Assembly: GCA_002923335.1 (NCBI GenBank)
Contig: BEHZ01000085.1
Location: forward strand, 1 to 7,595
DNA: 7,595 nt
Direction of reading: 5' to 3'
Origin: a bacterium HR23
Lineage (GTDB): Bacteria; Chloroflexota; Dehalococcoidia; Lucifugimonadales; HRBIN23
Part shown: one piece after another, positions 6,529 through 7,595 of the stretch
How positions within the stretch are numbered: the first letter of the stretch is position 1
How the letters are laid out: each line of letters begins with the position of its first letter
The notes under the pieces: model-generated
Database searches by the model: none
What the model was told of the DNA's origin: nothing
The model's input: the letters and a program-made list of their open reading frames with translations, nothing else
Made by a program: the position numbers and the translations under genes

Positions 6529-7435
6529 GCGCTTCGGCTTACCCCTCCTGGAGGCAGCCCGGCGGGCCGGTGTTACTATATCTGACCCCCGAGAGCCGAC
6601 AGACCGCTGGATTGACCTGCGGGGCCTCCGTTTCCACTACCTGGACTGGGGCGGTGCAGGCCTTCCCGTGATGCTGTGTCTGCACGGGTCGGCCCAGAAT
6701 GCCCATATGTGGGACTTCACCGCCCTGACCTTCTGCACCCGCTATCATATCCTCGCTCTGGACCAGCGGGGCCACGGCGATACCTCCTGGGCCCCTGACG
6801 GCGACTACTCCTTAGACGCCTTCATCGCCGACCTGGACGCCTTCATCACCGCCCTGGACCTGAGAGACATCGTTCTGGTGGGCCTCTCCATGGGTGGGCG
6901 CAACGCCTTCGTTTACGCCTCCCGCTACCCCCAGCGGGTGCGTGCCTTGGTGGTGGCAGATACCGGCCCCGAGGTGAACCGTGCCGGGAGCGAGCGCATT
7001 GGGCGTTTTATGGCCCTGGAGGATGCGCTGGACAGTTTTGACGCCTTTGTGGAGCGCAACCTGCGCCACAACCCCTTGCGCCCCGAGTGGATGGTGCGGG
7101 GAAGCCTGCGCCACAACCTGATGCAACGCCCCGATGGCAAGTGGACCTGGAAATACGATCCCGCCTTCCGAGACCCCGCACAGCGTGCCCGCCGGATGGC
7201 CAGTCCCAATGCCCTCTGGGAGGCGTGGCGCTCTCTGCGGTGCCCCGTTTTGCTGGTAAGGGGTGCAGAGAGCGATGTGCTCTCCCCCCACACCGCCGAG
7301 GCCATGGTCCACCTCCTCCCCCACTGTCGGCTGGTTACCGTGCCCAGGGCAGGCCACCTTGTCCCGGGGGACAACCCCCGAGGATGGGAGCAAGCCCTCA
7401 CCGCTTTCCTGGCGCAGTTGGGGGAGTCTACATAA
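6518..7435 (+). CDS. Alpha/beta hydrolase
   Basis: This is a 305-residue member of the alpha/beta hydrolase fold 1 family, probably a cytosolic esterase, lipase-like enzyme or C-C hydrolase; the substrate cannot be read from sequence. The core begins near residue 32. It has the oxyanion-hole segment LCLHGSAQN (H56, G57), DQRGHG (82-87), and the nucleophile elbow GLSMGG (122-127) with S124. The acid is probably D253 in RGAESDVLSP and the base H280 in AGHLVPGDNP, so the triad is complete. Ser rather than Asp at the elbow argues against a haloalkane dehalogenase. A cap region of about 145-235, rich in Arg, Trp and His, lies between the elbow and the acid and probably sets specificity. No signal peptide is seen. 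The GTG start overlaps the DUF971 gene by 11 bases, so the two are likely co-translated. The gene ends in TAA and overlaps the tail of the opposite-strand CoA-transferase by 8 bases. Confidence 0.9.
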   Translation: MNAERFGLPLLEAARRAGVTISDPREPTDRWIDLRGLRFHYLDWGGAGLPVMLCLHGSAQNAHMWDFTALTFCTRYHILALDQRGHGDTSWAPDGDYSLDAFIADLDAFITALDLRDIVLVGLSMGGRNAFVYASRYPQRVRALVVADTGPEVNRAGSERIGRFMALEDALDSFDAFVERNLRHNPLRPEWMVRGSLRHNLMQRPDGKWTWKYDPAFRDPAQRARRMASPNALWEAWRSLRCPVLLVRGAESDVLSPHTAEAMVHLLPHCRLVTVPRAGHLVPGDNPRGWEQALTAFLAQLGEST

Positions 7436-7595
7436 TCGCCTTGCACCGGCGCAGGGCGGTGATCTCCTCCGGGGTGAAGCCCGCCTCCTCCAGCACCTCC
7501 TGCGTATGCTGGCCCAGGGTGGGCGCCGGCCGACGGATGCGCCCCGAGGTGAGGGAGAACTTCGCCGGCACGCCGATAGTGGGCACCTTGCCGGC
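7428..7595 (-). CDS. CaiB/BaiF family III CoA-transferase, C-terminal end (partial)
   Basis: Reading the minus strand from the right edge gives 55 residues ending in TAG at 7430-7428. The peptide reads VPTIGVPAKFS, then GRIRRPAPTLGQHTQEVL, then a helix beginning near FTPEEITALR. The sequence P-A-P-x-L-G-Q-H-T-x-E-V-L is the standard tail of family III (formyl-CoA transferase, CaiB/BaiF) enzymes, which move CoA between an acyl-CoA and a free carboxylic acid. The catalytic Asp lies in the missing N-terminal part, so neither substrate nor integrity can be judged. The gene converges on the hydrolase and shares its last bases, so it belongs to a separate transcript. Such genes are often abundant in Dehalococcoidia-like genomes, which weakly supports the lineage suggested for this window. 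Confidence 0.88.
   Translation of the reverse strand, partial: AGKVPTIGVPAKFSLTSGRIRRPAPTLGQHTQEVLEEAGFTPEEITALRRCKAIM

Overview
The window is a GC-rich, gene-dense stretch of a bacterial chromosome, with no mobile element, phage gene, CRISPR array, tRNA or rRNA that I can see. The organism is most likely a member of the Chloroflexota, possibly from the Dehalococcoidia side. This rests on protein texture: a SecA with an insertion of about 20 residues between the first ATPase motifs, a PolX with a C-terminal PHP domain, a DUF971 protein, and a CaiB/BaiF CoA-transferase. It is an inference from motifs, not a database result.

Layout, left to right on the + strand. Bases 1-154 are the last 50 codons of a glycogen branching enzyme (glgB). 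A 152-base leader (155-306) has no gene but can fold so that the secA ribosome binding site is paired. secA (307-3033) is complete at 908 aa. A 9-base step past its stop leads through an 18-codon mini-ORF (3030-3086) into the ribosome binding site of polX (3096-4838, 580 aa). A terminator-like hairpin with a short T-run (4858-4878) follows polX. After it comes a 217-aa protein I do not recognise (4880-5533). Three overlapping genes then run together: a TlpA/ResA-like thioredoxin lipoprotein (5594-6187), a small DUF971 protein with two CxCxxC motifs (6184-6528), and an alpha/beta hydrolase with a full Ser-Asp-His triad (6518-7435). From the right edge, on the - strand, the last 55 codons of a CaiB/BaiF family III CoA-transferase run in convergently. 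Its stop overlaps the hydrolase end by 8 bases.

Together the genes are mostly housekeeping: glycogen synthesis, protein export, DNA repair and extracytoplasmic thiol chemistry. The tight spacing suggests two transcription groups, secA-polX and tlpA-DUF971-hydrolase, with the unknown gene between them behind a possible terminator. I found no convincing new multi-gene system. The points most worth a second look are the pairing of the secA ribosome binding site, the mini-ORF between secA and polX, the hairpin after polX, and the unrecognised 217-aa protein.
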